Of a stretch of DNA of 64,000 nt, positions 41,901 to 51,154 are shown one piece after another. Position numbers and translations under genes: made by a program. This stretch comes from Chloroflexota bacterium (GTDB lineage: Bacteria; Chloroflexota; Anaerolineae; JAAEKA01), in NCBI GenBank assembly GCA_034717495.1, contig JAYELL010000051.1, forward strand, positions 1 to 64,000, written 5' to 3'. The number at the start of each line of letters is the position of its first letter. Positions within the stretch are counted from its first letter, which is position 1. Under the pieces are notes generated by a model that searched no databases, was not told the origin of the DNA, and saw only the letters and a program-made list of their open reading frames with translations.

Positions 41901-43736
41901 ATGACACGAACCGCTACGCCGCCCCGCAACAGGAACTTCCGGCTCCCGACAACCTTTTTCCGGACCAGGTACCCGGACCTGGGTTTCTGGCTCAGTTTTC
42001 TGTTGCTGAATTTCCTGCTGTTTGCCCCCCTGTACCTGTTGAACCGGGAGATCACAAACTTCCTCCCCCTGCCCAACCTTGCCGATCAGAACCCGCTCCA
42101 GGCAGCCAGGCATGTAGCAGTGTGGCGCAACAACCTGGATATCTTTCGCCTCAATCTGGAATTGCTGCTGCTGGTCTCGCTGGTGGTTGTCCTGACCCGG
42201 GCAGAGCGGGCAGGGCCAAGCAGGTTCTTCCGGATTCTCCTGGTGTTTGTTTACCTTGCTGCGCTCATCTACGCCGTGTATGAGAGTGTCACCCTCTCCC
42301 TCTACCAGGTCGACCCGGTCTTTTTCAACCAGTTCAAACTTGCCATCGACGGCCTTCGATTGGTTTCGCGCCATCTCCATGTATCCCTCGGATTCTATGC
42401 CATTGCTACTGTTGCTGTTGTTGCATTGATATTCCTCGTCGTCAGAACCATAGGTTTCATGCTCAACGAGTCCCGGTTACAGAGCCTGAGCAAATGGTCC
42501 CTTGCCGGGCTGTCGGTCCTGGTTGTGCTGACGGTAGCCTTTGCAGGGCGCTACCGGGCCGATCTGGCCAGCCCCAAAATGGCGATCAACAGTCTGGTCT
42601 CCAAGCTTCAGACCAATATTATCCTCTCGCTGCAGGAGCAGCGGAAGATCGCCGCAATGGATCCATCCACCATCGGGGCCACTTACGACTATTCGGGACA
42701 TGACCTGATCGAAAAGCCCAACATCTACCTGATATTCGTCGAGTCCTACGGCAGCGTGCTCTACAAGCGGGACTGGTTCCGCGACGCCTATCGCGCGTTG
42801 TTGCCTGAGCTGGACAACGAGTTCAAGGATCATGGCTGGCATGTGACCAGTGCCCTGAGCGAGGCACCAACCTGGGGTGGGGGCTCCTGGATGTCATATA
42901 CCAGCGCCCTTTTTGGCCTGCGCATCGAGACCCACCCCCAATACCTGAGCCTGCAGGATCTCTACCAGGACCGCGATTATCCTGATCTGGCGCGGACGCT
43001 GCAGGATCAGGGGTACCGCTACGTCCATGTCTCCTCCATCAGTACCGAACTTCGGGAAGAACAGTGGCAAAAGCACACCAATTTCTACGGCGTGGATGAG
43101 TGGCTTCGCTTTGAGGATATGGACTACGGTGGTGCTACCTATGGCTGGGGTCCGGCGCCTCCCGACCAATACGTGCTGAACCATGCCTATTACAACCTGG
43201 TGCGCAACGCGGTTCAGCCGATCCTTCTCTTCTTTATCACCCAGAACTCCCACTACCCCTGGACGCCCCTGCCCGAGCTGGCCACCGATTGGCGTTCTAT
43301 CGATGATGGCAGCGGGCAGGAACTATCAGCACCCGCACCAGGGTCCGTTCCCTTGCCCGCCTTGCGAAAGCACTATCTACGCAGCATCGAATACGAGCTC
43401 ATATCCCTGACCGATTTCATCCTGGAATCCGGCGACGACCAGGCCATCTACGTCCTGATCGGCGACCATCAGCCGCAGCAGGTGTCGCGGCACAACGACG
43501 GATTCGACACACCTGTACACATCGTCAGCAAGAATCCTGCACTGATCAACGCGTTTGCACGATATGGGTTTGAGCCAGGTTTGACAGTATCGAACCTGAT
43601 GCCTACAATCCGCCACGAGGGTTTTTACTCCATGTTCATGCGAGTTCTGCTGACAGAGTACGGACAGGGCACCCGAAAATTGCCCCCATATCTACCAGAT
43701 GGCCTCATTCTGGAGAACGAGACGAGATTGAACTGA
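41901..43736 (+). CDS. Membrane sulfatase/phosphoglycerol-transferase-like protein
   Basis: Starting at the ATG at 41901 the protein has 611 residues: a basic N-terminus, five membrane helices (to about residue 225) and an extracytoplasmic alkaline-phosphatase-superfamily domain. Metal-site features are NIYLIFVESYGS (Glu ligand), the candidate nucleophile loop EAPTWGGGSWMSYTSALFG, a HTNFYGVDEWLR block and the late VLIGDHQPQQ with Asp-His ligands. The topology is that of LtaS/OpgB-like enzymes that transfer phosphoglycerol or similar groups to surface polymers. Neither the Cys/Ser sulfatase signature nor a clear LtaS Thr motif is present, so the substrate is uncertain. It is divergent from the DUF3179 gene. 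Confidence 0.78.
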   Translation: MTRTATPPRNRNFRLPTTFFRTRYPDLGFWLSFLLLNFLLFAPLYLLNREITNFLPLPNLADQNPLQAARHVAVWRNNLDIFRLNLELLLLVSLVVVLTRAERAGPSRFFRILLVFVYLAALIYAVYESVTLSLYQVDPVFFNQFKLAIDGLRLVSRHLHVSLGFYAIATVAVVALIFLVVRTIGFMLNESRLQSLSKWSLAGLSVLVVLTVAFAGRYRADLASPKMAINSLVSKLQTNIILSLQEQRKIAAMDPSTIGATYDYSGHDLIEKPNIYLIFVESYGSVLYKRDWFRDAYRALLPELDNEFKDHGWHVTSALSEAPTWGGGSWMSYTSALFGLRIETHPQYLSLQDLYQDRDYPDLARTLQDQGYRYVHVSSISTELREEQWQKHTNFYGVDEWLRFEDMDYGGATYGWGPAPPDQYVLNHAYYNLVRNAVQPILLFFITQNSHYPWTPLPELATDWRSIDDGSGQELSAPAPGSVPLPALRKHYLRSIEYELISLTDFILESGDDQAIYVLIGDHQPQQVSRHNDGFDTPVHIVSKNPALINAFARYGFEPGLTVSNLMPTIRHEGFYSMFMRVLLTEYGQGTRKLPPYLPDGLILENETRLN

Positions 43737-43775
43737 CGTACGAAGTTGTAGTGTAGAAACATAGGAGATTTGAAC

Positions 43776-44504
43776 GTGTACCGAGAAATGAACCTGTATC
43801 AGCTGACCCCCCTTGTCGTTGTCTTCGCAATGCTATTTGCAGCTTGTACACCTGCACCGGCATCCGTTACGCCCGCCGATCCAACCGCCACGACCGCCCC
43901 GGCTGCAGAACCAGCCGCCGCGGCTGAACCAGCCAGCGGCATGCGCACCTTTACGGTAGTGCCGGAAGAATCCAAGGCCTCCTATCTGGTAGACGAGCAG
44001 TTCTTGGAAAGTGCCCTTGAGAAACTGGGAATCCAGGCGGGCGATGTGGATGTAGTGGGAAGTACCCAACAGATCGAAGGACAGCTCCAGCTCAACCTGG
44101 AGGAGCTGTCCGCCCCTCTGGGAGAAAATCGTTTTTCAGTGAACCTGACGGGGTTGAGCACAGACCAGCGCCGGCGCGATGGCTGGATACAGGACAAGGG
44201 TCCCCAATTCAGCAAATTCCCATCTGCTGAATTCACGGCAACCGCCATAGAAGGAGCTCCGGACAGTTACCAGGAGGGCCAGGAAGTCACATTCACTTTG
44301 TCCGGTGATCTCACCATTCGGGATATCAGCCAGCCTGTAAGTTTCGACGTCACGGCATCGTTGGATGGCGATACACTCGACGGCATTGCCACCACGCGGC
44401 TCCTGATGTCCGATTTCGGCATCACCCCTCCCAACTTCGCCGGTACCCTGACCGTAGCTGACGAGTTCGGTATCGAAATTCAGCTCACAGCGCGGGAGAA
44501 ATAA
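43776..44504 (+). CDS. YceI-family lipoprotein
   Basis: YceI proteins are lipocalin-like barrels that bind isoprenoid or other hydrophobic molecules. The protein has a lipoprotein signal (LTPLVVVFAMLFAAC), an Ala/Pro/Thr linker of about 35 residues, then YceI blocks: FTVVPEESKASYLVDE, NRFSVNLTGLSTDQRRRDGW, FPSAEFTATAI, LTIRDISQPVSFDV and the C-terminal DFGITPPNFAGTLTV. I favour GTG at 43776, eight bases after AGGAG; TTG 43770 is too close and ATG 43788 is also possible. It sits 40 bp behind the sulfatase-like gene and may be co-transcribed. Followed by a 446-bp repeat-rich gap. Confidence 0.86.
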   Translation: MYREMNLYQLTPLVVVFAMLFAACTPAPASVTPADPTATTAPAAEPAAAAEPASGMRTFTVVPEESKASYLVDEQFLESALEKLGIQAGDVDVVGSTQQIEGQLQLNLEELSAPLGENRFSVNLTGLSTDQRRRDGWIQDKGPQFSKFPSAEFTATAIEGAPDSYQEGQEVTFTLSGDLTIRDISQPVSFDVTASLDGDTLDGIATTRLLMSDFGITPPNFAGTLTVADEFGIEIQLTAREK

Positions 44505-44950
44505 CACCCCGAAAGTCAGCTTCTTGCCCAGTGTGCAAGAAGCTGAGCCACGAACCTGACAGAGATGTACCGCAAATCTGAATGAACCGCAGCACTGTCC
44601 TGAGCGGTGTCCCCAGCGCGTCGAGGGGCGCAACCGAAGTGTGGACGCAGATCAATCCAAGATAGAATCAGCGAGAATCTGCGCCGGAGGTCTGCGTAAA
44701 TCAGCGGTGAAAGGAAAACAACACAACCGCAAGATCAACGCAGATAGACGCTGATCAATCCAAAAAGATCAGAGAGATCAGCGAGAATCTGCGCCGGAGG
44801 TCTGCGTAAATCAGCGGTGAAATCAGAGAAAAATCATAACCGCTGATAAACGCCGATAAACGCTGATCAGATATCAGAAAAGATCAGAGAGAATCTGTGC
44901 CGAAGGTCTGCGTAATCGGCGTTCCTCTGACTTGTCCAGGTCAGGAGCCC
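44505..44950. repeat. Intergenic region with three copies of a 45-bp repeat
   Basis: No gene. A 45-base unit beginning ATCAGCGAGAATCTGCGCCG occurs at 44667-44711 and 44777-44821, identical, and as a decayed copy at about 44883-44920. Between them are shorter pieces of the type GATAAACGCTGATCA in several orders. This is a common style of dispersed intergenic repeat. A relic of another repeat (CTGAGCGGTG...CCGAAGTGT) lies at 44595-44640. Confidence 0.8.
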
Positions 44951-45859
44951 ATGTCAAATAACAATCATTGGACCACAGAGAACATTCCCGATCAGACTGG
45001 CCGCGTCGCCATCGTGACCGGCGCCAACAGCGGTCTTGGCTTTGAGACATCCAAGGCCCTGGCCGCCAAAGGCGCCGCGGTCATCATGGCCTGTCGCAAT
45101 GTAGAAAAAGGCAATGCCGCGGCCGAAAAGATACGTGGGGAGAATCCTTCTGGCAACGTTCAAGTCATGCAACTCGACCTGGCCGATCTGGACTCGATCC
45201 AGCGCTTCGCCGGAGCGTTCCCCGACACTTTCGACCGACTCGACCTGCTGACCAACAACGCCGGCGTGATGGCAATCCCTCAAGCTCAAACCGCCAACGG
45301 CTTTGAGATGCAGTTCGGCACCAACCACCTGGGTCACTTCGCCCTCACCAGTTTGCTGATCGGGCAATTGCTGGAGACATCGCCGAACGGCCGGGTTGTG
45401 ACCGTCAGCAGCAATACTCACCGCATTGGCAACATCGATCTCGCCAACCTCAATGCGGAAAAGTCTTACTCCCGATGGCATGCCTACGGGCTAAGCAAAC
45501 TGGCTAACCTGCTCTTCGCCTACGAGCTTCAAAGGAAACTGCAGGCTGCCGGTAGCTCTGTGATTAGCGTAGCTGCCCACCCGGGCTACTCGTCAACCAA
45601 CCTGCAAGGCAATTCCGGTATCTTCAGTATGCTGAATCCGATCCTGGCCCAGAGTCAGGAGATGGGCGCCCTGCCTTCCCTGTACGCTGCCACGGAACCA
45701 GAAGTGAACGGTGGCGATTACATCGGTCCCAGTGGATTCATGGAGCAGCGCGGCTATCCCAGGAAGGTGAAGTCCAGCGACCGTTCCTACGATGAAGCCA
45801 CCGCTGCCAGGCTGTGGCAGGTCTCGGAGAAACTGACGGGCGCGAACTTCCCTGTTTAG
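44951..45859 (+). CDS. Short-chain dehydrogenase, retinol-dehydrogenase-like
   Basis: The 302-residue SDR has the NADP(H) motif IVTGANSGLGFETSKAL, the ARG-type second strand VIMACRNVEKG, LDLADLDSIQRF, LTNNAGVMAIPQ, and the catalytic pair Tyr/Lys in YGLSKLANLLF with Ser in VVTVSSNTHR. This form resembles RDH/WW-domain-type oxidoreductases that reduce hydrophobic aldehydes or ketones. The ATG at 44951 follows AGGAG with a short three-base spacing; upstream sequence is repeat DNA, so I reject the longer frame. The substrate is unknown. Confidence 0.88.
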   Translation: MSNNNHWTTENIPDQTGRVAIVTGANSGLGFETSKALAAKGAAVIMACRNVEKGNAAAEKIRGENPSGNVQVMQLDLADLDSIQRFAGAFPDTFDRLDLLTNNAGVMAIPQAQTANGFEMQFGTNHLGHFALTSLLIGQLLETSPNGRVVTVSSNTHRIGNIDLANLNAEKSYSRWHAYGLSKLANLLFAYELQRKLQAAGSSVISVAAHPGYSSTNLQGNSGIFSMLNPILAQSQEMGALPSLYAATEPEVNGGDYIGPSGFMEQRGYPRKVKSSDRSYDEATAARLWQVSEKLTGANFPV

Positions 45860-45881
45860 CAGGGAGACCCTGCCCCTACTT

Positions 45882-46229
45882 TCAGCCAGGAGGCCATCCC
45901 ATCTGCCTGCCGCCCAGGATGTGCCCGTGCAGATGGTGGACCGCCATGCCGCCATCCTTGCCGGTATTGAATACCAGGCGAAAGCCAGACTCGGCAATCC
46001 CCTCCGACTGCGCGATCTGGGACACGACGCTCATGAGATGACCGAGGGTCTCCGCGTTTGAGTTGTCGACAGCACCCAGGGAGGAGATATGCTCGTTGGG
46101 CACCAGCAGGACGTGCACCGGGGCCTGAGGATCGATGTCCCGGAATGCGGTAACTTGTTCGTCCTGATAAACAATGTCCGCCGGGATCTCGCCCGTCACG
46201 ATCTTGCAGAAGATACAATCCTGTGTCAT
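45882..46229 (-). CDS. hinT: HIT-family nucleotide-binding hydrolase (HinT type)
   Basis: HinT proteins hydrolyse purine nucleoside phosphoramidates and adenylated intermediates. The 115-residue protein has the zinc-like CIFCKIVTGEIPADIVY start, RDIDPQAPVHVLLVPNEH and the catalytic histidine triad VHHLHGHILGG. Length is exactly that of the family. It lies 27 bp after mtaB on the same strand and is probably its operon partner; the association with a tRNA-modifying gene may be incidental. Confidence 0.93.
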   Translation of the reverse strand: MTQDCIFCKIVTGEIPADIVYQDEQVTAFRDIDPQAPVHVLLVPNEHISSLGAVDNSNAETLGHLMSVVSQIAQSEGIAESGFRLVFNTGKDGGMAVHHLHGHILGGRQMGWPPG

Positions 46230-46256
46230 CGTTTTGTCCTCGTCAAAAGATACTGG

Positions 46257-47558
46257 TTATTTACGGTCCACAAGCCCAGCCTCGATCACCGTCCCGTTCA
46301 CGGCATGGAGCCTGGCCATTTCGATCTTGTTCTCCAGATTCATTCCTGAAGGCGCCACCGTCTCGACCCGCAGGTAGTTGTCGGTGAGCCCGCGCCAGAC
46401 GGGATCGGTGCCCCCGTTGACGAACTCGTGGCTTTCCCACAGGACAGGCCGAACGGTGCCGAGAAAGCTTTCGCGCACAGATTGTGCGGACTGAAGCGCC
46501 AGCGCCTGCATCGACGCTACCCTCCGGCGTCGCTCCGCCACTGGAACCTGGTTGGAGAAGCCGGCCGCGGCCGTGCCCTGCCGGGCCGAGTAGGGAAAAA
46601 CATGGATATGGGCAAACCGCATGTCGGCAGCGAATCGACAGCTTTCCTCGAAATCCGCTTCGGTCTCGCCGGGGAAGCCGACGATCAGATCGGTGGTGAT
46701 GACCAGACCGGGGATGCGAGCGCGGGCCACGTCGACCAGTTGACGAAAGTCCTCGGTTCGGTTGCGGCGGGCCATGCGCTTCAGGGTACGATCACATCCG
46801 GCCTGCAGCGGCAGATGAAGATGGGCGCACAGGCGTCCCCCGCTTTCAGACCAGAGATCGAAAAAGTTGGCCTCCAGGTCCCACAGCTCCAGCGAACTGA
46901 GGCGAAGACGGGGCAGATCGCTGCGGGAGAGGATGGCTCGGGTCAGTTCATGCAAGTTGGTCCCCAGATCCCTGCCATATCCCCCAAGGTGAACCCCAGT
47001 CAACACCGCTTCCTGGTAACCCTCAGCCCCAAGCCGTTGGATATCGGCAACGATATCACCAACCCGGCGGCTGCGTTCCTGGCCTCGAGCCACCGTCACG
47101 ATACAGAAGGTGCAGCTGTTGTTGCAACCATCCTGTACCTTGACAAACGCCCTGGTACGCACCGAAGGTTGAGCGGATGCTTCCGGCGCCAGTCTGCGCC
47201 AGCGCTCGCCATCCAGTTCACCAGACCAGGGCTGCAGCAACTCATCGAGGTTCTCTTTTTGCTGGTTGTCCACCACCAGGTGGACATTGGGCAAGCTCAC
47301 CACGGTCTCCGGAGCGAGAGTCGCGTAACAGCCCGTTACCGCCAGGCGCGCTGATGGGTTGTGTCGGGCCAGTCTGCGGGCCATCTGGCGGGATTTGCGG
47401 GCAGCTTCGGCCGTTACGGTGCAGGTGTTCAGAACACAGACGTCTGCCGCTTCGGGCGTTGCCACCAAAAAATGACCTGCAGCCTGCAATTGGCGGCCCA
47501 GGGTTTCCATTTCGCTGAAGTTGAGGCGGCAGCCCAGTGTATCCAGGTAGATATTCAT
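46257..47558 (-). CDS. mtaB: tRNA (N6-threonylcarbamoyladenosine37-C2) methylthiotransferase
   Basis: MtaB is a radical-SAM enzyme that thiomethylates t6A37 in tRNA. The 433-residue protein shows the N-terminal [4Fe-4S] cysteines (TLGCRLNFSEME, LNTCTVTAEAARK, VTGCYATL), the radical-SAM cluster motif VQDGCNNSCTFCIV, and LTGVHLGGYGRDL, LQAGCDRTLKRMARR and DLIVGFPGETEADF. The C-terminal TRAM-like region ends LHAVNGTVIEAGL. NFSEME and GVHLGGYG favour MtaB (YqeV) over MiaB or RimO. The start is an ATG with little ribosome-binding signal. Confidence 0.9.
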   Translation of the reverse strand: MNIYLDTLGCRLNFSEMETLGRQLQAAGHFLVATPEAADVCVLNTCTVTAEAARKSRQMARRLARHNPSARLAVTGCYATLAPETVVSLPNVHLVVDNQQKENLDELLQPWSGELDGERWRRLAPEASAQPSVRTRAFVKVQDGCNNSCTFCIVTVARGQERSRRVGDIVADIQRLGAEGYQEAVLTGVHLGGYGRDLGTNLHELTRAILSRSDLPRLRLSSLELWDLEANFFDLWSESGGRLCAHLHLPLQAGCDRTLKRMARRNRTEDFRQLVDVARARIPGLVITTDLIVGFPGETEADFEESCRFAADMRFAHIHVFPYSARQGTAAAGFSNQVPVAERRRRVASMQALALQSAQSVRESFLGTVRPVLWESHEFVNGGTDPVWRGLTDNYLRVETVAPSGMNLENKIEMARLHAVNGTVIEAGLVDRK

Positions 47559-47639
47559 CGAAAATCAAGCATACCATGTGCAAAGAGGCGTGTCAAAGTG
47601 CACTTGACGTGATCGGCGTAGTTCCGGTATGATGGCGCC

Positions 47640-48377
47640 ATGGCAAAAAAGCGCGGAGCTGGCCGGTCCAGTTCAAAAGGATCCCAGCAAGCCAGAGAGG
47701 ATGTTTTGCGAAAACTACAGCGATGGCTATTGCTCTCGCTGTTTGTGGTTATTGCCCTTGTCGTATTGATCGTGTGGTTTGGTGGTGATGATGGGAGAAC
47801 TGCCCAGTGGCTTGAGGATTGGCAACGCCGTCCGGCTGATATGATGACTATGCATAAACGTCGAATCGGCATCATTGTCGGCCACATGGACTACGACAGT
47901 GGCGCACTCTGCCCCGACGGGCTGACTGAAGCAGAGACCGTCAATGAAATCGCAGGCCAGGTCGAAAAAAGATTGACCCAGGTTGGCGCTCAAGTAGATA
48001 TCCTGGCTGAATATGACGACGCTCTCAACGGCTACACCGCGGATGCACTGGTATCGATCCACGCCGACTCGTGTCTGGATCGCAGTGGCTTCAAGGTTGC
48101 TCGTTCGGAAACAAGCCTGTCTCCTGATGTGGAAGACCGGCTGGTCTCCTGCCTCATTGATGAGTACCAACAGGCCACAGAATTAGCCTTCGATCCCCAT
48201 ACGATCACCGAAGATATGACCGGCTACCATGCCTTCAACCGGGTGGACGATGAGACGCCGGCAGCCATCATCGAGGTAGGCTTTTTGGGAGGAGACCGGC
48301 AGCTCCTGACCGAGCAACCGGAGATTCCTGCCCAGGGAATCGCCAACGGCATCATTTGTTTTCTGAGGGATCCGTGA
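47640..48377 (+). CDS. Membrane-anchored N-acetylmuramoyl-L-alanine amidase
   Basis: The 245-residue protein has a basic N-terminus, one membrane helix (WLLLSLFVVIALVVLIVWFG, about 29-48) and an Amidase_3 domain outside. Zinc-site features are IIVGHMDYDSGALC (first His), LTEAETVNEIAGQVEKRL (Glu), VSIHADSCLD (second His) and the catalytic Glu in AAIIEVGFLGGDRQLL. It would cut the peptide from muramic acid in peptidoglycan. The family's GHGGxDxGA motif is altered to GHMDYDSGA, so activity is likely but not certain. It is followed directly by a tandem repeat block. Confidence 0.85.
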   Translation: MAKKRGAGRSSSKGSQQAREDVLRKLQRWLLLSLFVVIALVVLIVWFGGDDGRTAQWLEDWQRRPADMMTMHKRRIGIIVGHMDYDSGALCPDGLTEAETVNEIAGQVEKRLTQVGAQVDILAEYDDALNGYTADALVSIHADSCLDRSGFKVARSETSLSPDVEDRLVSCLIDEYQQATELAFDPHTITEDMTGYHAFNRVDDETPAAIIEVGFLGGDRQLLTEQPEIPAQGIANGIICFLRDP

Positions 48378-48389
48378 CTGTCGGCTTCC

Positions 48390-48600
48390 AGAAGAGGGCA
48401 GACGGGGACACGGCGATGGGGCGACACGGCGACTTTGTGACAGGAGGAAAGAGCGACGCGGCGAGGGGGGACACGGAGACACGGCGACTTTGTGACAGGA
48501 GGAAAGAGCGACGCGGCGAGGGGGGACACGGAGACACGGCGACTTTGTGACAGGAGGAAAGAGCGACGCGGCGGTCGGCGGTCCTCGGTCGGCAAACATC
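48390..48600. repeat. 55-bp tandem repeat block
   Basis: Units starting ACACGGCGACTTTGTGACAG begin at 48424, 48479 and 48534, an exact 55-base period, about 2.7 copies, almost identical. The block ends in CGGCGGTCGGCGGTCCTCGG, a piece of the repeat family seen at 15919-15960 and 58509-58755. It is spacer-free, so not a CRISPR. It lies between the amidase and the end of the exopolysaccharide operon. Confidence 0.85.
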
Positions 48601-48602
48601 AT

Positions 48603-49829
48603 TTACTCAGAGAGAATCGTTTCGTAGAAATCCTGCATGGCCGCCACGTGGTGTTCAACATCAAAGCGCCGGGCGGTGAGTCGCCCTGAGGAAGCAAGCT
48701 CTTTACGTCTACGAGAATCGCCCACTAAATCCGCCATAGCATCCGCCAGTGCCTGCGGATCTCCAGGTGGCACCAGCAGCCCATCCACCCCATCGCTTAC
48801 AATCTCGGTCGCGCCGCCCTCTCGACTGGCAATCACCGGCTTGCCTGCTGCCATCCCCTCGATGATGACCCTCCCGAAGGGCTCCGGTTCTACCGAACAG
48901 TGCACCAGCAGGTCGAGTCCCGCCATGACTTGAGGAATATCCGGCCTGAATCCCAGCATGTGTACCCTGTCCCCAATGCCAAGCTTGTCAGCCAGGTCCC
49001 GCACCCTCGCCGCATAGCCAGCCCCTTCCACCTGGCTGCCTTCGCCAACGATCACCCCATGCAGATTGGGAAAACGTTCGGCCAACAAGGCCACCGCTTC
49101 GACGAAGATGTCCTGTCCTTTCCAGGGAACAATTCGTCCCACGACCCCTGCCAGCAAGGAATCGCCATCCGATCCCAATTCCTCGCGCAACCTGTTTCTG
49201 TTGTGCTCCTGTTGGAAAAGGGCTACATCGACCCCATTGGGAATAACCCGATGGCGGGGAGGATTGGAAATCGCAGACAGTTGAGTGTCTGCCACTGCCT
49301 GTGAAATGAACACCAATCCCTGGAGTCTGGGAACAAGCCAGCGGTCGTCATCGCTTGTGGGCGGGACGAATGAGCGAGGGTGGGCAATGACTGGCACGCC
49401 GGACAGCCGGCTGGCGATGATGCCATGGCGCACAAGAGGAACGGCGTCGTTCAGATGAACCAGATCGGGCTGGAAACGATCGATGGCCCGGCGAAGGTCG
49501 CGAGCCACCGGCAGGATATCCCGGGAAAGCCGTCTCAAGCCACCCAGCGTATGCCAAAGACGAGCACGCTGGCCGCCCTCCCTCATGGCCGCACCAACGC
49601 CGCCAGAACGAACCTGCTCGACCATGCTCCCTGAAGAGATCTCCCATTGAGGTGTCCGCACCCGCGCTACCTGAATCCCCGTTTGCTCGAAGAGACCGAA
49701 GTGGTTCTGTTGGGAGAGCACCACACCAGGCTGATAGAGGTTTCGATCCAGATGGGCCACCAGCGCATGCAGGCTCATATTCGAGCCGCCTGGGCTGGGA
49801 CACAGGTCGATATAGAGGACGCGACGCAT
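48603..49829 (-). CDS. Glycosyltransferase family 4 protein
   Basis: The 408-residue enzyme has the GT-B fold: an N-terminal half with LCPSPGGSNMSLHALVAHLD and LVHLNDAVPLVRHG, and a donor-binding half with GVVGRIVPWKGQDIFVEAV, MLGFRPDIPQVMAGLDLLVH and the EX7E signature in EPEPFGRVIIEGMAAGKPVIASREGG. It would add a sugar to an undecaprenyl-linked or surface polysaccharide. It is the last gene of the minus-strand exopolysaccharide cluster, 11 bp after the chain-length gene. Confidence 0.9.
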   Translation of the reverse strand: MRRVLYIDLCPSPGGSNMSLHALVAHLDRNLYQPGVVLSQQNHFGLFEQTGIQVARVRTPQWEISSGSMVEQVRSGGVGAAMREGGQRARLWHTLGGLRRLSRDILPVARDLRRAIDRFQPDLVHLNDAVPLVRHGIIASRLSGVPVIAHPRSFVPPTSDDDRWLVPRLQGLVFISQAVADTQLSAISNPPRHRVIPNGVDVALFQQEHNRNRLREELGSDGDSLLAGVVGRIVPWKGQDIFVEAVALLAERFPNLHGVIVGEGSQVEGAGYAARVRDLADKLGIGDRVHMLGFRPDIPQVMAGLDLLVHCSVEPEPFGRVIIEGMAAGKPVIASREGGATEIVSDGVDGLLVPPGDPQALADAMADLVGDSRRRKELASSGRLTARRFDVEHHVAAMQDFYETILSE

Positions 49830-49840
49830 GGCGGGGGCTA

Positions 49841-51154
49841 CTAACTTCCGACAGATTTGGTGGGATTCATGAATTCCAACAGCAACACAAGCACCAGTCC
49901 AAAGAGCAGGCTGACCAGGGTTGCCAGCAGAACAAGGCGCAGGGTTGTAGAGGAAGCCGGCGCACCCGGCAAGAAGGCTGGTTCAACCACCTGCAAAGAT
50001 CCCACTTCCGAAATCTGCCTTTCCTTGAGGCGAGCCTCGGCCGCCTTGGCTCGCAAGAAGTCATAGTTGGCTTCGGAATTAACCACATCGGAAACCAAGT
50101 CCTGATAGTCACTGCTCAAACTAATGAGCTGAGACAAGTCAGCTGTACGCTGGCTGATAAGGCTGTCTTGTTGAGTCGCCACAGCCCGTTGGGCCGCAGC
50201 ATTGGCCAATTGTGTCTGGGCCGTAGCCTGATGGCCCCGGGCCTGGTTCTGAAGAAAGACAGTCTGCTCCTTCAGCGCATCGATCTCACTGAGCGCCTCT
50301 TGCGACAATGTTTCAGGCGGGACTTCGCCATCCTCGCCTGCCGGCTGCGTCAAGAGCAATTCACCGAGATCTCTCTCTGCCACCTCCAGGTCGGCCAGCG
50401 CAGCATCCGCGAAACCTTGCCACTGAGCCGCCAGTTCCTCGGCGCGATCAGCCTCCACCTGAGCAGCATCCCGCTCAAGTTGCAATCCCCGCAGCAGATC
50501 TTGCACTGCGTTGATCTCCCGGGGCAGATCGCCGACATTGTGCTCCAGTTGAAATTGCAAAAGAGCATTCTGAGCTGCTGTCAACTCTTGGCCCTGGATA
50601 TCCAGTTCGGTGGCGATGAACTTACCGGTGGCAGCCGCTGGCCGGGCGCGCAGGGTGTTCTGGTGTTCGAGCGCATTTTCCACATGCCGTGTCAGGGTCT
50701 CAAAAGCCTCCTCTGAGGAATCCGCCTCATAGACAACCGATACAAACTCACCAGAAGCACTGATTGTGAGGTTGTCGATCAGGTCGGAAGCGCTCATATC
50801 CAGACCCAGGTCATCGATGGTCCGCCAGGCAATCAACGGGCTCTGGAGGACATCGCTGAAGTTGTTCTGGACCAGAAAGATCTGCTCATCAGCGCCCAGA
50901 GTCCCCAGACGGGTATAGAGGGTAACTTCCTGCTGATCCAACGCGAAGGCCTGCAGGCGCAGCGAGGAACGGTAGATCGACGGCGCGCCCAAGGAGGCAA
51001 TCAACGTTACTGCGATCGCACCGGCCATGAGCAAAGCGATGATCCACCATCGACGGCGCAAGATCGCCCAGAAAGAAGATCCGGATGATTCGGTTATCCT
51101 ATCGTTTTTTGCGATTTTTTCGTTTTCCATGGTTCGATTTTCTTTGCCGCTCAC
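49841..51154 (-). CDS. Wzz/GumC-like chain-length determinant protein
   Basis: The 437-residue protein has an N-terminal helix (WWIIALLMAGAIAVTLIASL, about 36-55) and a C-terminal helix (LVLLATLVSLLFGLVLVLLL, about 406-426) flanking a long external region rich in Gln/Ala coiled-coil (about 200-370). This is the polysaccharide co-polymerase pattern without the cytosolic tyrosine kinase domain. It sets chain length of the polymer exported by the neighbouring flippase. The GTG at 51154 overlaps the flippase stop (GTGA); an ATG at 51130 is an alternative. Confidence 0.85.
   Translation of the reverse strand: MSGKENRTMENEKIAKNDRITESSGSSFWAILRRRWWIIALLMAGAIAVTLIASLGAPSIYRSSLRLQAFALDQQEVTLYTRLGTLGADEQIFLVQNNFSDVLQSPLIAWRTIDDLGLDMSASDLIDNLTISASGEFVSVVYEADSSEEAFETLTRHVENALEHQNTLRARPAAATGKFIATELDIQGQELTAAQNALLQFQLEHNVGDLPREINAVQDLLRGLQLERDAAQVEADRAEELAAQWQGFADAALADLEVAERDLGELLLTQPAGEDGEVPPETLSQEALSEIDALKEQTVFLQNQARGHQATAQTQLANAAAQRAVATQQDSLISQRTADLSQLISLSSDYQDLVSDVVNSEANYDFLRAKAAEARLKERQISEVGSLQVVEPAFLPGAPASSTTLRLVLLATLVSLLFGLVLVLLLEFMNPTKSVGS

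Noticed and set aside
48390-48600. CRISPR-like array
   Set aside because: Units are contiguous and identical with no unique spacers and no cas genes; same for 58509-58755.
49652-50716. Plus-strand open frame of 354 codons opposite the chain-length protein
   Set aside because: Ser/Gln/Leu-rich shadow of the coiled-coil gene on the other strand, with no supported start.
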